A stretch of DNA of 36,246 nt from CAYJPA01 sp964371945 (GTDB taxonomy: Bacteria > Chloroflexota > Chloroflexia > Thermomicrobiales > UBA6265). The notes under the pieces are model-generated. The model saw only the letters and a list, made by a program, of their open reading frames with translations. It was not told the origin of the DNA and searched no databases. Position 1 is the stretch's first letter. The number at the start of each line of letters is the position of its first letter. The stretch spans positions 1-36,246 of the forward strand of contig CAYJPA010000062.1 in NCBI GenBank assembly GCA_964371945.1, given 5' to 3'. The translations under genes were made by a program, and so were the position numbers. Positions 22,608 to 30,596 of this stretch are shown piece by piece.

Positions 22608-23623
22608 TATTTGTCTTCTGCTCCCGGTGCAATCAATTCCGCGACCCGGTTCAGAAAGACCCGCTTTTCAGCCTCGCCACCATTCACCTGGCAGCCGGCG
22701 GCGCGAGGATGTCCTCCGCCGCCAAATTCCGAGGTGATCGCCGCCACATCGATATCAGCTAAGACGCTACGCATGCTGACACGCCACCCGCCCTCAACTT
22801 CATACAAAATGGCCGCGGCAAGACTTCCTTCAGTGCCGGCCAAGAAGTTGACAAGCCCTTCAGCCTCAGACGGAACGGCCCTGCATGCTTCAAGGTCACG
22901 CCGGGTGACCTCAGTCCAGATCAATGCGCCCGACCATTCAACTCGCCGCAAAGAATGCTCCCACAGACATACGGTCGAAGCAGGTTTGAGCCGGAAAAGG
23001 AAGTCGGTGATTGCGGCAGGGTTGGCGCCTGCATCAACAAGATCAGCAGCGGTTCGCATGGTTCTTGATGTTGTCGCTTCGGTCCTAAGTCCAAGCGTAT
23101 CGCCGTAGATTCCGGCCAGCAGGCACTGAGCGATCTCAGTCGTGATCGGGCATTCCCAACACCGCACGAGATCAGTAACAATCTCCGCGGTTGATGCCGC
23201 CCGCGGAAAGACAACATTGACCACACCATAGAGATCGTTCGTCACATGGTGATCGATATTGACGATCGGAACATGACCATCGACTCGATCAGGATCGTCC
23301 AAATAGAACGACCCGAGCCGGCGCCGGTCCGAGCAATCAACGAGGCAGAGCAAATCGTAGTCAGGTAGCGAATCCCGGCCGTAGAAGACCGCGCGATCGA
23401 TTCCGGGAAGAAAATCGAGACTGGCCGGCAACTGCCCGTCGCTCACGAGCGGGACAGCCTCTACCCCGAGCGGGGCGAGCGCGTGCATGAGCGCAAGTGG
23501 TGATCCCAGACCGTCGGCGTCCACATTTTGGTGCGTGGGCATCAGGATCCGTTTGGCGGTTCGAAGAGCGCGAAGCGTCTCTTCCGCAAGCACGGGATCG
23601 AGGGACCAGTCGCCCTCGGTCAT
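22607..23623 (-). CDS. nrnA: DHH-family phosphoesterase (NrnA type: nanoRNase / pAp phosphatase)
   Basis: NrnA-type enzymes degrade very short RNAs and dephosphorylate 3'-phosphoadenosine 5'-phosphate. The 338 residues have the metal-binding HQNVDADGLGS (H31, D35, D37), VDCSD (D96), and DHH at about 124-126 in NIDHHVTN. The DHHA1 domain ends with SEFGGGGHPRAAG. The start forms ATGA with the rbfA stop. This position between rbfA and truB is widespread among bacteria. A c-di-AMP or pGpG role is possible for the family. Confidence 0.92.
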   Translation of the reverse strand: MTEGDWSLDPVLAEETLRALRTAKRILMPTHQNVDADGLGSPLALMHALAPLGVEAVPLVSDGQLPASLDFLPGIDRAVFYGRDSLPDYDLLCLVDCSDRRRLGSFYLDDPDRVDGHVPIVNIDHHVTNDLYGVVNVVFPRAASTAEIVTDLVRCWECPITTEIAQCLLAGIYGDTLGLRTEATTSRTMRTAADLVDAGANPAAITDFLFRLKPASTVCLWEHSLRRVEWSGALIWTEVTRRDLEACRAVPSEAEGLVNFLAGTEGSLAAAILYEVEGGWRVSMRSVLADIDVAAITSEFGGGGHPRAAGCQVNGGEAEKRVFLNRVAELIAPGAEDK

Positions 23624-24000
23624 GGGGTGTCGCCTTCAGCAACTGTTTTGAATTTGGGAGTCAAACGATGCATTTCCGAGATCGCGCGAGTGATCTCCTC
23701 CGCCCGTTCCATTGAACGGTCATCCCGAAAATCAAGCTCCGGAATCTGGCGCATTCGCAACCTGGGTTTGAGATGATGACGAATGAAAAGTGCCCCCGAA
23801 CGCAAAGCGGCCAGCGTCGACGCTCGTTCCTCATCTGTTCCCAACACGCTGACGAAAACCCTGGCCGAACGAAGATCGGGGGACATTTCGACACCAGTGA
23901 TGCTCATGAACCCGATCCTCGGGTCCTTCACCTCTCGCCGGATGATATCGATCAATTCTTCTCGTATGAATTCGCCGACCTGTTTCGTGCGCCTACTCAT
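23620..24000 (-). CDS. rbfA: 30S ribosome-binding factor A
   Basis: RbfA is a late 30S assembly factor with a KH-like fold. The 126-residue protein begins MSRRTKQVGEFIREELIDII and has the conserved VKDPRIGFMSITGVEMSPDL and ARVFVSVLG. It ends LDFRDDRSMERAEEITRAI. GGAGGGGG lies four bases before the ATG. A terminator-like hairpin after infB means that rbfA may need its own promoter, which I could not identify. A 38-codon frame ends in ATGA at this start. Confidence 0.95.
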   Translation of the reverse strand: MSRRTKQVGEFIREELIDIIRREVKDPRIGFMSITGVEMSPDLRSARVFVSVLGTDEERASTLAALRSGALFIRHHLKPRLRMRQIPELDFRDDRSMERAEEITRAISEMHRLTPKFKTVAEGDTP

Positions 24001-24113
24001 GTGACCCCCTCCTCAGCCGGCACGTGCCGACCCGATTCGTGGATGGCATCGGGCGACCTGTTGTCGCCAGCGCTCGTGTCATGTTCGCCATCGCCAGGCA
24101 CCATGGATTTCAT
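23997..24113 (-). CDS. possible 38-residue leader peptide before rbfA
   Basis: An ATG at 24113 opens 38 codons ending in TGA that overlaps the rbfA start (ATGA). The peptide is acidic and polar (begins MKSMVPGDGEHDTSAG) with no motif I recognise. It has no ribosome binding site (AACGGCAAAATG), which argues against it. It could be a translated leader that feeds ribosomes to rbfA, or simply open by chance. Confidence 0.18.
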   Translation of the reverse strand: MKSMVPGDGEHDTSAGDNRSPDAIHESGRHVPAEEGVT

Positions 24114-24162
24114 TTTGCCGTTGTGAACTGCCTGGCCCTCGTCGAACCGCACCGCAAACGAG

Positions 24163-24198
24163 CAAACCCCGCTGGAAGCGTGCTTCCAGCGGGGTTTG
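24163..24198 (-). terminator. 17-bp hairpin after infB
   Basis: CAAACCCCGCTGGAAGC (24163-24179) and its exact complement (24182-24198) form a 17-bp stem. It begins three bases after the infB stop. The minus-strand RNA continues CTCGTTTGCGG after a stem ending in TTTG. This should end or strongly reduce nusA-ylxR-infB transcription. Confidence 0.75.
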
Positions 24199-24201
24199 GA
24201 C

Positions 24202-26097
24202 TTAGGACCGCGCGATCTCTTCGCGATGGTAGAACTCGATTTGGTCCTTTACCTGAAGTTCGTTGAACCCTTCCAGACCAAGACCGCATTCATACCCCGA
24301 GGCTACATCGCGTACGTCATCCTTGAATCGTTTGAGCGACTTGATAGAGCTCTCGTTGACCACGGTTCCGCCGCGTAATACACGAGCTTTGACGTTTCGA
24401 GAGATCTTGCCATCCAGGACATACAGTCCAGCAACCACGTCACCGTTTGGCAGTCTGAACGTCTCGCGGACCTCAGCATAACCGTCCGTGACCTCGTGGA
24501 AGACCGGTGCGAGCATGCCGTTCATTGCGGCTCGCATTTCGTCGAGCAGGTTGTAGATGATGTTGTAGAAGCGAATATCGACACCGGCCGTGTCCGCGGC
24601 CCGTTTTGCGGCGACGTCGGGCCGGACATTGAAACCAATGATAATGCTCTTCGTCGCCACCGCCAGGCTGACGTCCGATTCGCTGATCGCGCTGGTGCCC
24701 GCGTATGTGATGCTTAGGTGGACGCCCTGGTCTGTGACCTCGTTCAATTTGAGGAGCGCCGCCTGGATCGCTCCAAGCGAGCCTTGAACATCGGTCTTGA
24801 TGATGACCCGGAGCTCTGCTGTGGCGCCCGCCTGGACCTGGGAGTTGAGATCGGTCAGCTTGACCGCCCGCTCCGCGTACAGGGTCTCGACGCGCTTCTG
24901 CGCCTGACGCTGGTCAACCAGATCGCGCGCGACCTTCTCATCCTCGAAAACCTGGACGTGGTCGCCCGCCCCCGGAACCTCGAGCAGGCCGAGAATCTCG
25001 ACCGGCATGCTCGGCTCCGCGCGGCGAACGCGCTTGCCTCGGTCGTCGAACATCGCTTTGACGCGGCCCCAGGTGGCGCCCGCCACGACAATGTCGCGCA
25101 AGTTGAGCGTTCCACTTTGGATAAGGATCGTGGCAACGGGACCGCGGTTGCGGTCAACCTTCGCTTCGACCACCACGCCGCTCGCCGGCTTGAATGGGTT
25201 CGCTTTGAGCTCATGCACGTCCGCAACGAGCAAGATCACCTCGAGCAGGTCGTCCAACCCCAGCTTTTCACGCGCTGAAACCTCGACCATCGGGACGTCG
25301 CCGCCCCACTCTTCCGGCATCACCTCGAGCTCACTCAACTGCTGCTTGACTCGATCTGGATTTGCCGCGGGAAGATCGATTTTGTTGATCGCCACTACAA
25401 GCGGCACATTGGCTGACTTGATGTGAGCGATCGCTTCACGTGTCGTCGGCATCACGCCGTCATCGGCAGCCACCACGAGCACGGCAATATCGGTCGACTG
25501 CGCGCCGCGGGCACGCATCGCCGTGAAGGCCTCATGACCGGGGGTGTCCAGAAACGTGATTTTTCGACCCTGGGTATCGACCTGATACGCGCCAATGTGC
25601 TGGGTGATCCCGCCAGCCTCGCCTTCGGCTACATTCGCCGATCGAATGGCGTCAAGCAGCTTCGTCTTGCCGTGGTCAACGTGTCCCATGATCGTGACGA
25701 CCGGCGGTCGCGGGGTGGCTTGTGGGTCGTTGTTTGACTCGAGCTTGCGGCTTTCAAAGTCCGCATCGGCGCGCTGCACGACTTCGGGTACATCTTCACT
25801 CGTTTCCCAACCAAGTGCCGTCGCAACCCGGTGAGAAGTGTCGAAATCGATTTGCTGATTGATATTGGCCATGATGCCGAACTTCATCAGCTCTTTGATG
25901 ACCTCAATACCGGTCGTTTCGAGTTTGGTCGCGAGATCGGCGACAGTGAGCACCGAGGGCAATGAAATCGCCTCACGCACCACTGGCATGGTTCGCCGCA
26001 TCGCTACGGTGCGCGCCCCACCTCCCGCACGGCCGCCTTTGCCTCGACGGCCCCCGCCGCCTCGACGGGTTGCCCCGCCTCCAAATCGATCACTCAT
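24202..26097 (-). CDS. infB: translation initiation factor IF-2
   Basis: IF2 is the GTPase that brings fMet-tRNA to the 30S subunit and promotes subunit joining. The 631 residues are short for the family (E. coli has 890). The N-terminus is a 35-residue glycine/arginine stretch (GGGGRRGKGGRAGGGAR), followed by the IF2N helix domain. The G domain has GHVDHGKTKLLDAIR (G1), GGITQHIGAY (G2), DTPGHEAF (G3), NKIDLPAAN (G4) and SAREKLG (G5). Domains II-IV follow to the end (TDVQGSLGAIQAALLKL). It starts with ATG overlapping the ylxR stop (ATGA). A strong hairpin follows. Confidence 0.97.
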   Translation of the reverse strand: MSDRFGGGATRRGGGGRRGKGGRAGGGARTVAMRRTMPVVREAISLPSVLTVADLATKLETTGIEVIKELMKFGIMANINQQIDFDTSHRVATALGWETSEDVPEVVQRADADFESRKLESNNDPQATPRPPVVTIMGHVDHGKTKLLDAIRSANVAEGEAGGITQHIGAYQVDTQGRKITFLDTPGHEAFTAMRARGAQSTDIAVLVVAADDGVMPTTREAIAHIKSANVPLVVAINKIDLPAANPDRVKQQLSELEVMPEEWGGDVPMVEVSAREKLGLDDLLEVILLVADVHELKANPFKPASGVVVEAKVDRNRGPVATILIQSGTLNLRDIVVAGATWGRVKAMFDDRGKRVRRAEPSMPVEILGLLEVPGAGDHVQVFEDEKVARDLVDQRQAQKRVETLYAERAVKLTDLNSQVQAGATAELRVIIKTDVQGSLGAIQAALLKLNEVTDQGVHLSITYAGTSAISESDVSLAVATKSIIIGFNVRPDVAAKRAADTAGVDIRFYNIIYNLLDEMRAAMNGMLAPVFHEVTDGYAEVRETFRLPNGDVVAGLYVLDGKISRNVKARVLRGGTVVNESSIKSLKRFKDDVRDVASGYECGLGLEGFNELQVKDQIEFYHREEIARS

Positions 26098-26456
26098 GTC
26101 GTCGTTCCTTCCTCTGCCGCCTCGGGCACTGCGTCCTTGCTTGGCAACTCGGCCGCGTGCCGGCGCAACATCGCCGCGGTGTCGGCTTCTAGTTCAGTTT
26201 TCAAAGCGCGTCCAAGCATATTGGTCACGATCGATCGTTCCCAGCATGCTGGGTCGTCGCACAAATATGCGCCGCGCCCGTTCATCTTGCCGGTCGAGTC
26301 AATCAGAACCTGACCTTCAGGTGTCCGAACCACTCGTGTGAGCGATCGCTTCGATGATCGCTCCCGGCACCAAATGCACATCCGCTGAGGAACATGCTTG
26401 GGTCTTGGCCCCTTGTGGCGTCGTTTTCCGCCCGTAGCGCTCGTGCCCGCGGCCAT
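26094..26456 (-). CDS. ylxR: YlxR (RNase P modulator) family protein
   Basis: YlxR-type proteins bind RNA; one has been linked to RNase P. The 120-residue product has the YlxR core: MCIWCRERSSKRSLTRVVRT (about 26-45), DSTGKMNGRGAYLC and DDPACWERSI. Before it comes a basic tail GGKRRHKGPRPKHVPQR. Four cysteines (two CxxC-like pairs, 27, 30 and two later) could bind metal. ATG 26456 was chosen, but GTG 26459 is adjacent. The gene sits between nusA and infB, its usual place. Confidence 0.92.
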   Translation of the reverse strand: MAAGTSATGGKRRHKGPRPKHVPQRMCIWCRERSSKRSLTRVVRTPEGQVLIDSTGKMNGRGAYLCDDPACWERSIVTNMLGRALKTELEADTAAMLRRHAAELPSKDAVPEAAEEGTTT

Positions 26457-26471
26457 CACGATACCGCCCGG

Positions 26472-27800
26472 CTAAGCGCTGCCGGCCATTGCTTCGCCAA
26501 CATCATCGAGCGGCAGCTCAAGCCCGGTGTCGTTGGCAAAACGCGCCCGCAACGCGCGATTGTAATAAACCTCGAGGGCATCACCGCGCACCTCGACATC
26601 GACGCTCATACCCACGAGATCGGGGGCAAGTGGCCCAAATTCTCGTTCTCGCACGCTGATCATGCCGTCGGGCCGAACAAGCCGTGGCTGCCGGCCCTGC
26701 CAAGCGAAATCGTCCGGACCCTGATCGATCGCGGCTCGCGCCTGACGCAAAATATCGAAATCCTGATCGCGAAGCGATTCCGGATCCTTGATGTCGATCC
26801 GCCATCCAGTCAGCTTGAAGGCAAGCCGGGCATTCTGGCCCTCCTTGCCGATCGCGAGCGACATCTGATCCGACGGCACGATCACCGTCGCGACCTTTTC
26901 GGCCTCATTCAATGTCACATTTGTCGGTTTCGCCGGACTGAGCGCATTGGCAATGAAGGTCGTTGTGTCCGGCGACCACTCGATGACGTCAATCTTCTCA
27001 CCGTAAAGCTCGTTGACGATGTTCTGAATACGAACGCCACGGATGCCCACACATGAGCCAACGGGGTCGACCTTCTCTTGGCGCGCGGCAACCGCGACCT
27101 TTGATCGCAGCCCTGGCTCGCGCGCGACTTCCATGATCTCGACTGCGCCGCTGAAGATCTCGGGAACCTCTGTTTCAAAGAGACGCCGGATGAGATTCGG
27201 GTGAGATCGCGAAACGATCAGTTGCGGTCCACGTGGGTCCTTGTTGACCTCGAGCAGATAGACCTTGACCCGCTGGCCTGGTCGATAACGCTCGGTCGGC
27301 ACTTGTTCGCGGGCAGGCATCACGGCTTCGGCTTTGCCAATTTCGACAATCACCGCGCGCGAATCGGCGCGCTGCACGACGCCGTTGATGACTTCACCCT
27401 GGCGCTCCGAGAACTCGTCATAAACGGTGTCTCGCTCAAAATCGCGAATGCGCTGTAAGACAACCTGCTTCGCGGTTTGCGCCGCGATCCGGCCAAAGTT
27501 TTCTGGTGTACGCTCGAGCCGAAGCGTGTCACCGACCTGAGCATGCGCGTCGTACTGCAGCGCCTCGGCCGGTAGCACGTCGTTGATCGGGTCCTCGATC
27601 TCTTCAACCACTCGCTTGAGCACATAAACACGCATCGCGCCGGTGTTGGTGTCGATTTCGACCTCAACCTCTTCCTCGGAATTCGCCATTTTTTTGTAGA
27701 CCGTCTTGAGCGCATGCTCGACGGAAGTCAGGACCGCTTCGCGCGGGATACCCCGCTCAGCTGCGATCTGCGCGATCGCGGTATAGAAGTCACTCTTCAT
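26472..27800 (-). CDS. nusA: transcription termination/antitermination factor NusA
   Basis: NusA binds RNA polymerase and RNA and modulates pausing and termination. The 442 residues comprise the N-terminal domain (MKSDFYTAIAQIAAERGIPR), S1 domain (GEVINGVVQRADSRAVIVEIG, about 135-200), KH1 with VDPVGSCVGIRGVRIQNIV, and KH2 with MSLAIGKEGQNARLAFKL. An extra 90 or so residues follow, rich in acidic and arginine residues, without AR repeats. AAGGAGG is seven bases before the ATG. ylxR and infB follow. The usual rimP gene is not upstream; the 336 bases there are non-coding. Confidence 0.96.
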   Translation of the reverse strand: MKSDFYTAIAQIAAERGIPREAVLTSVEHALKTVYKKMANSEEEVEVEIDTNTGAMRVYVLKRVVEEIEDPINDVLPAEALQYDAHAQVGDTLRLERTPENFGRIAAQTAKQVVLQRIRDFERDTVYDEFSERQGEVINGVVQRADSRAVIVEIGKAEAVMPAREQVPTERYRPGQRVKVYLLEVNKDPRGPQLIVSRSHPNLIRRLFETEVPEIFSGAVEIMEVAREPGLRSKVAVAARQEKVDPVGSCVGIRGVRIQNIVNELYGEKIDVIEWSPDTTTFIANALSPAKPTNVTLNEAEKVATVIVPSDQMSLAIGKEGQNARLAFKLTGWRIDIKDPESLRDQDFDILRQARAAIDQGPDDFAWQGRQPRLVRPDGMISVREREFGPLAPDLVGMSVDVEVRGDALEVYYNRALRARFANDTGLELPLDDVGEAMAGSA

Positions 27801-27891
27801 CCGCGAACCTCCTTACTAACTAGAGCTCGATTCAATTCCAAATTGGAAGGAAGATCGATTTGAGGTGCCAAGCTCCCGGCAAAAATACGCC

Positions 27892-27926
27892 GAACAACAA
27901 AGAACGCGGGCCGGAGACCCACGTTC
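27892..27926 (-). terminator. terminator-like hairpin in the nusA leader
   Basis: The RNA arms GAACGTGGG and CCCGCGTTC pair (nine pairs, one G-U) around TCTCCGG, then TTTGTTGTT follows. It begins about 20 bases after the predicted start of transcription and ends about 100 bases before the nusA ATG. Because NusA itself stimulates termination, this may be an attenuator by which NusA limits its own operon. Confidence 0.5.
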
Positions 27927-27951
27927 CATGGAGCATTGGTTCCTGCTAGGC

Positions 27952-27980
27952 ATCATAACAAAAAAGACATGGCGAAACAA
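27952..27980 (-). promoter_or_regulatory. promoter for the nusA-ylxR-infB operon
   Basis: TTGTTT (27980-27975) and TATGAT (27957-27952) are 17 bases apart on the minus strand, and TGT before the -10 makes it an extended element. Transcription would start near 27945 and give a leader of about 145 bases. Confidence 0.55.
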
Positions 27981-28062
27981 CTCCAGCGACCTTGGGAGCC
28001 GCGAATTCTTCGGCATTGGGGGTGCACGTACATATTACAATTCACCACGCTGAAGCCGGGTG

Positions 28063-28068
28063 TATACT
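28063..28068 (+). promoter_or_regulatory. -10 box for yvcK
   Basis: TATACT matches the -10 consensus in five of six bases. No good -35 is seen. The start of transcription would be near 28075, about 60 bases before the proposed CTG start. Confidence 0.3.
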
Positions 28069-28136
28069 CCGATTCGCGCCCGCAAGACGCAAGATAACAC
28101 GCGACAGCGCACGAAGAGCCCGAGGGAGGAATTGAT

Positions 28137-29480
28137 CTGAGAAGTTGGCGCGTTTGGCTTCGGCCCGGGATGTTGGTCAAACGCTGGTTGATTCTGTTCC
28201 TCATGAGCGTTGTGCTCATTGGCCTCGCCTGCGCCATGGGTTTGGTCTGGGTTTACCGCAATTTCGCGTTTCCCTCCCGGTTCGCGGACATCGTTCAAAC
28301 ACTTACCTTGCAGTTCATTCCACACCCCTATCGCGAATCGATTCTATTGGTCGCCGGCGCGGTGGTTTTCGGTTTTTCTCTCTTGCGGCTCACGCAGTCG
28401 CTCATTGTTCCGATCATGAATGCGACGCCGGGTCGTCAAAATGTTGCCGAGATCGTTGCCGCGCATCGCTTCGGTCCCGAACGACCCTCCCTGAACATCG
28501 TCACGATCGGCGGAGGCACCGGGCTTTCAACGCTCCTCCGCGGCCTGAAACACTCCAACGTTGGAATCACCGCAATCGTAACGGTTGCAGATGACGGTGG
28601 AAGCACGGGCCGGATCCGCAAGGATTTCGACATTCCGGCGCCCGGTGACATCCGGAACTGCCTGGTTGCGCTGGCCGACGCGGAGTCGACTGTCGGCAAA
28701 CTCTTCCACTACAGATTTGAAAAAGAGGGATCTACTCTCGACGGTCACTCGTTCGGCAATCTCTTTATCACCGCATTAGCTCAAGTCACCGGCAGTTTCG
28801 AACAAGCCGTAATCGAGTCGGCCAATGTTCTCGCCGTCGCCGGTCGCGTGCTTCCCTCCACGCTCGAAAATGTGACGCTGTGCGCTGAATTAATCGACGG
28901 CACGATCGTCCGCGGCGAATCGACGATCTCTCGAAACAAGCCTCCAATCAAGCGGGTTTACCTGGAGCCAAATAACCCGGTCGGGTACGAGCCCGCGCTC
29001 GGAGCCATCATTCACGCCGATCTGATCGTGCTCGGCCCCGGAAGCCTCTATACCAGCGTGCTTCCGAATCTCATGGTGGACGGCGTGATCGAGGCGATCC
29101 GCTGGTCGCGTGGCAATGTCGTCTACGTTTGTAACGTTGCGACGCAGCCAGGCGAAACCGATCACTTTGGGGCGAAAGATCACATACGCACCATCATGGA
29201 CTGCCTGGGCCCCGGCGTCGTCAGCCATGCGCTCGTGAATAACAATCGCGCGCCGGCCAACTTGATCAGGCCCGAGTGGCGAGTTGATCCGGTGATCGAC
29301 GAAGATCTAGGCTCGCTTGAAAAGGAGATCATGATCGTTTCGCGAGATGTCGTGAACGACAGCAATGCCTTACGGCACGATCCAGACAAACTGGCGGCGG
29401 CACTCCTGGAGATTGCGCGCCGGCCACGTATGGAAGCAAGGGCTCCACAAACGGAATTCGAGCTCGTAGGTTCCGCCTGA
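28137..29480 (+). CDS. yvcK: YvcK-type UDP-GlcNAc-binding regulator (gluconeogenesis factor), membrane-anchored
   Basis: YvcK/CofD-like proteins bind UDP-sugars and are needed for growth on gluconeogenic carbon and for cell-wall balance in Bacillus and Mycobacterium. The cytoplasmic domain shows NIVTIGGGTGLSTLLRGLK (about 121-139), TVADDGGSTGRIRKDF, PAPGDIRNCLVALAD, and GHSFGNLFITAL. Two membrane helices (about 17-42 and 70-90) precede it, as in some Chloroflexota and cyanobacteria but not B. subtilis. I place the start at CTG 28137 because GGGAGG lies seven bases upstream and the extra LRSWRVWLRPG fits the family N-terminus I recall (W-L-x-P-G-x-x-V-K-R-W). ATG 28170 in the same frame has no ribosome binding site. 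gap, pgk and tpiA follow. Confidence 0.93.
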   Translation: MRSWRVWLRPGMLVKRWLILFLMSVVLIGLACAMGLVWVYRNFAFPSRFADIVQTLTLQFIPHPYRESILLVAGAVVFGFSLLRLTQSLIVPIMNATPGRQNVAEIVAAHRFGPERPSLNIVTIGGGTGLSTLLRGLKHSNVGITAIVTVADDGGSTGRIRKDFDIPAPGDIRNCLVALADAESTVGKLFHYRFEKEGSTLDGHSFGNLFITALAQVTGSFEQAVIESANVLAVAGRVLPSTLENVTLCAELIDGTIVRGESTISRNKPPIKRVYLEPNNPVGYEPALGAIIHADLIVLGPGSLYTSVLPNLMVDGVIEAIRWSRGNVVYVCNVATQPGETDHFGAKDHIRTIMDCLGPGVVSHALVNNNRAPANLIRPEWRVDPVIDEDLGSLEKEIMIVSRDVVNDSNALRHDPDKLAAALLEIARRPRMEARAPQTEFELVGSA

Positions 29481-29532
29481 AACGAGGGTCTCAAACATTT
29501 CATCGATCATCCGTCAATTTGGAGGGTGCTCT

Positions 29533-30564
29533 GTGGCAATTCGTGTCGGTATCAACGGGTTTGGACGGATCGGACGGCAAGTCCTGAAGGCCGTCAATGA
29601 GGGCGGGTTTAGCGATCTGTTCGAGATCGTGGCAGTCAACGATCTGACGAGTCCAGAGACGCTGGCGCATCTCCTCAAGTACGACTCAACCTACGGCCGC
29701 TACGACGCCGATATTGAGGTCGTGGACGGTGGCATTCGGGTCAATGACCAGGTGATCAAGGTATTTGCCGAAAAGGATCCCGCCGCTCTGCCATGGGGCA
29801 CTGAGGGAATCGATCTCGTTGTGGAGTCGACGGGCCGGTTCACGGATGCCGAGAAGGCCACGGCGCATATCACTGCCGGCGCTAAAAAAGTGATTATCAG
29901 CGCCCCGGCGAAGGGCGAGGACGTCACGATCGTCCTCGGCGTCAACGAAACGAACTACGATCCAGACATGCACAACATCATCTCGAATGCATCATGCACC
30001 ACGAATTGCCTCGCCCCAGTGGCAAAAGTGATTCTGGAGAACTTCGGGATCGTGACAGGACTGATGACCACCGTTCACTCGTACACCAACGATCAGGTCA
30101 TTCTCGACGCTCCCCACAAGGACTTGCGGAGGGCCCGCTCGGCGGCGATCAACATCATCCCGACCACGACAGGCGCCGCTCGCGCTCTTGCGCTCGTGAT
30201 ACCGGAGCTCAAAGGGAAGTTTGACGGGTTCTCGCTTCGTGTGCCGACACCGACAGTTTCAATCATCGATCTGGTGATTCAGACGGAGCGAGAGGTCACG
30301 ATTGAATCGATCAACGCGGCGTTCAAGTCGGCCTCAGACAGCGATGTCATGGCCGGCATTCTGGGCTACAGTGAAGAACCGCTCGTCTCGTCCGATCTGC
30401 GGCAAGATCCGCGTTCCGCGATCGTCGACGGACTCTCGACGATGATTGTCGGCTCGAGCACCGCCAAGGTGATCGCCTGGTACGACAACGAGTGGGGTTA
30501 TTCCTGCCGCGTCGCTGACTTGATCGCCCTGGTCTGCGAAGCAGGCATCCCAGGAACCGCATAG
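29533..30564 (+). CDS. gap: type I glyceraldehyde-3-phosphate dehydrogenase
   Basis: GAPDH interconverts glyceraldehyde-3-phosphate and 1,3-bisphosphoglycerate. The 343 residues start MAIRVGINGFGRIGRQVLKA. Catalytic Cys155 lies in SNASCTTNCLAP, and the HSYTNDQ histidine follows about 27 residues later. The residue after the second strand is acidic (VNDLTS), which favours NAD. The C-terminal WYDNEWGYSCRVADL is typical. It begins at GTG 29533 with GGAGGG seven bases upstream and lies 52 bases after yvcK. pgk and tpiA follow, so these genes form a triose-phosphate module. Confidence 0.97.
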   Translation: MAIRVGINGFGRIGRQVLKAVNEGGFSDLFEIVAVNDLTSPETLAHLLKYDSTYGRYDADIEVVDGGIRVNDQVIKVFAEKDPAALPWGTEGIDLVVESTGRFTDAEKATAHITAGAKKVIISAPAKGEDVTIVLGVNETNYDPDMHNIISNASCTTNCLAPVAKVILENFGIVTGLMTTVHSYTNDQVILDAPHKDLRRARSAAINIIPTTTGAARALALVIPELKGKFDGFSLRVPTPTVSIIDLVIQTEREVTIESINAAFKSASDSDVMAGILGYSEEPLVSSDLRQDPRSAIVDGLSTMIVGSSTAKVIAWYDNEWGYSCRVADLIALVCEAGIPGTA

Positions 30565-30596
30565 CCGGTCGAAATAAGAGGAATGGGAGTCTTGTT

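Larger units (their letters stand above)
27801..28136. other. divergent regulatory region between nusA and yvcK
   Basis: No gene is supported in these 336 bases. On the minus strand they hold a nusA promoter (27952-27980), a terminator-like hairpin in the leader (27902-27926), a weaker CGGC/GCCG hairpin (27876-27891) and a palindrome TTCCAAATTGGAA (27836-27848) close to the nusA start. On the plus strand TATACT (28063-28068) and GGGAGG (28124-28129) serve yvcK. rimP, which usually precedes nusA, is missing. Confidence 0.5.

Noticed and set aside
22023..23108. Plus-strand frame opposite truB and nrnA
   Set aside because: It is antisense to two conserved genes with no domain signature. It is open only because of codon bias on the other strand.
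24718..25278. Plus-strand frame opposite infB
   Set aside because: It is the complement of a conserved GTPase gene and has no recognisable motif.
27836..27848. Palindrome TTCCAAATTGGAA before nusA as an operator
   Set aside because: The arms are only six bases, the sequence is AT-rich, and no second copy was seen, so it may be chance.
27816..28016. 66-codon minus-strand frame before nusA
   Set aside because: It overlaps the promoter and hairpin, and has no ribosome binding site or motif.
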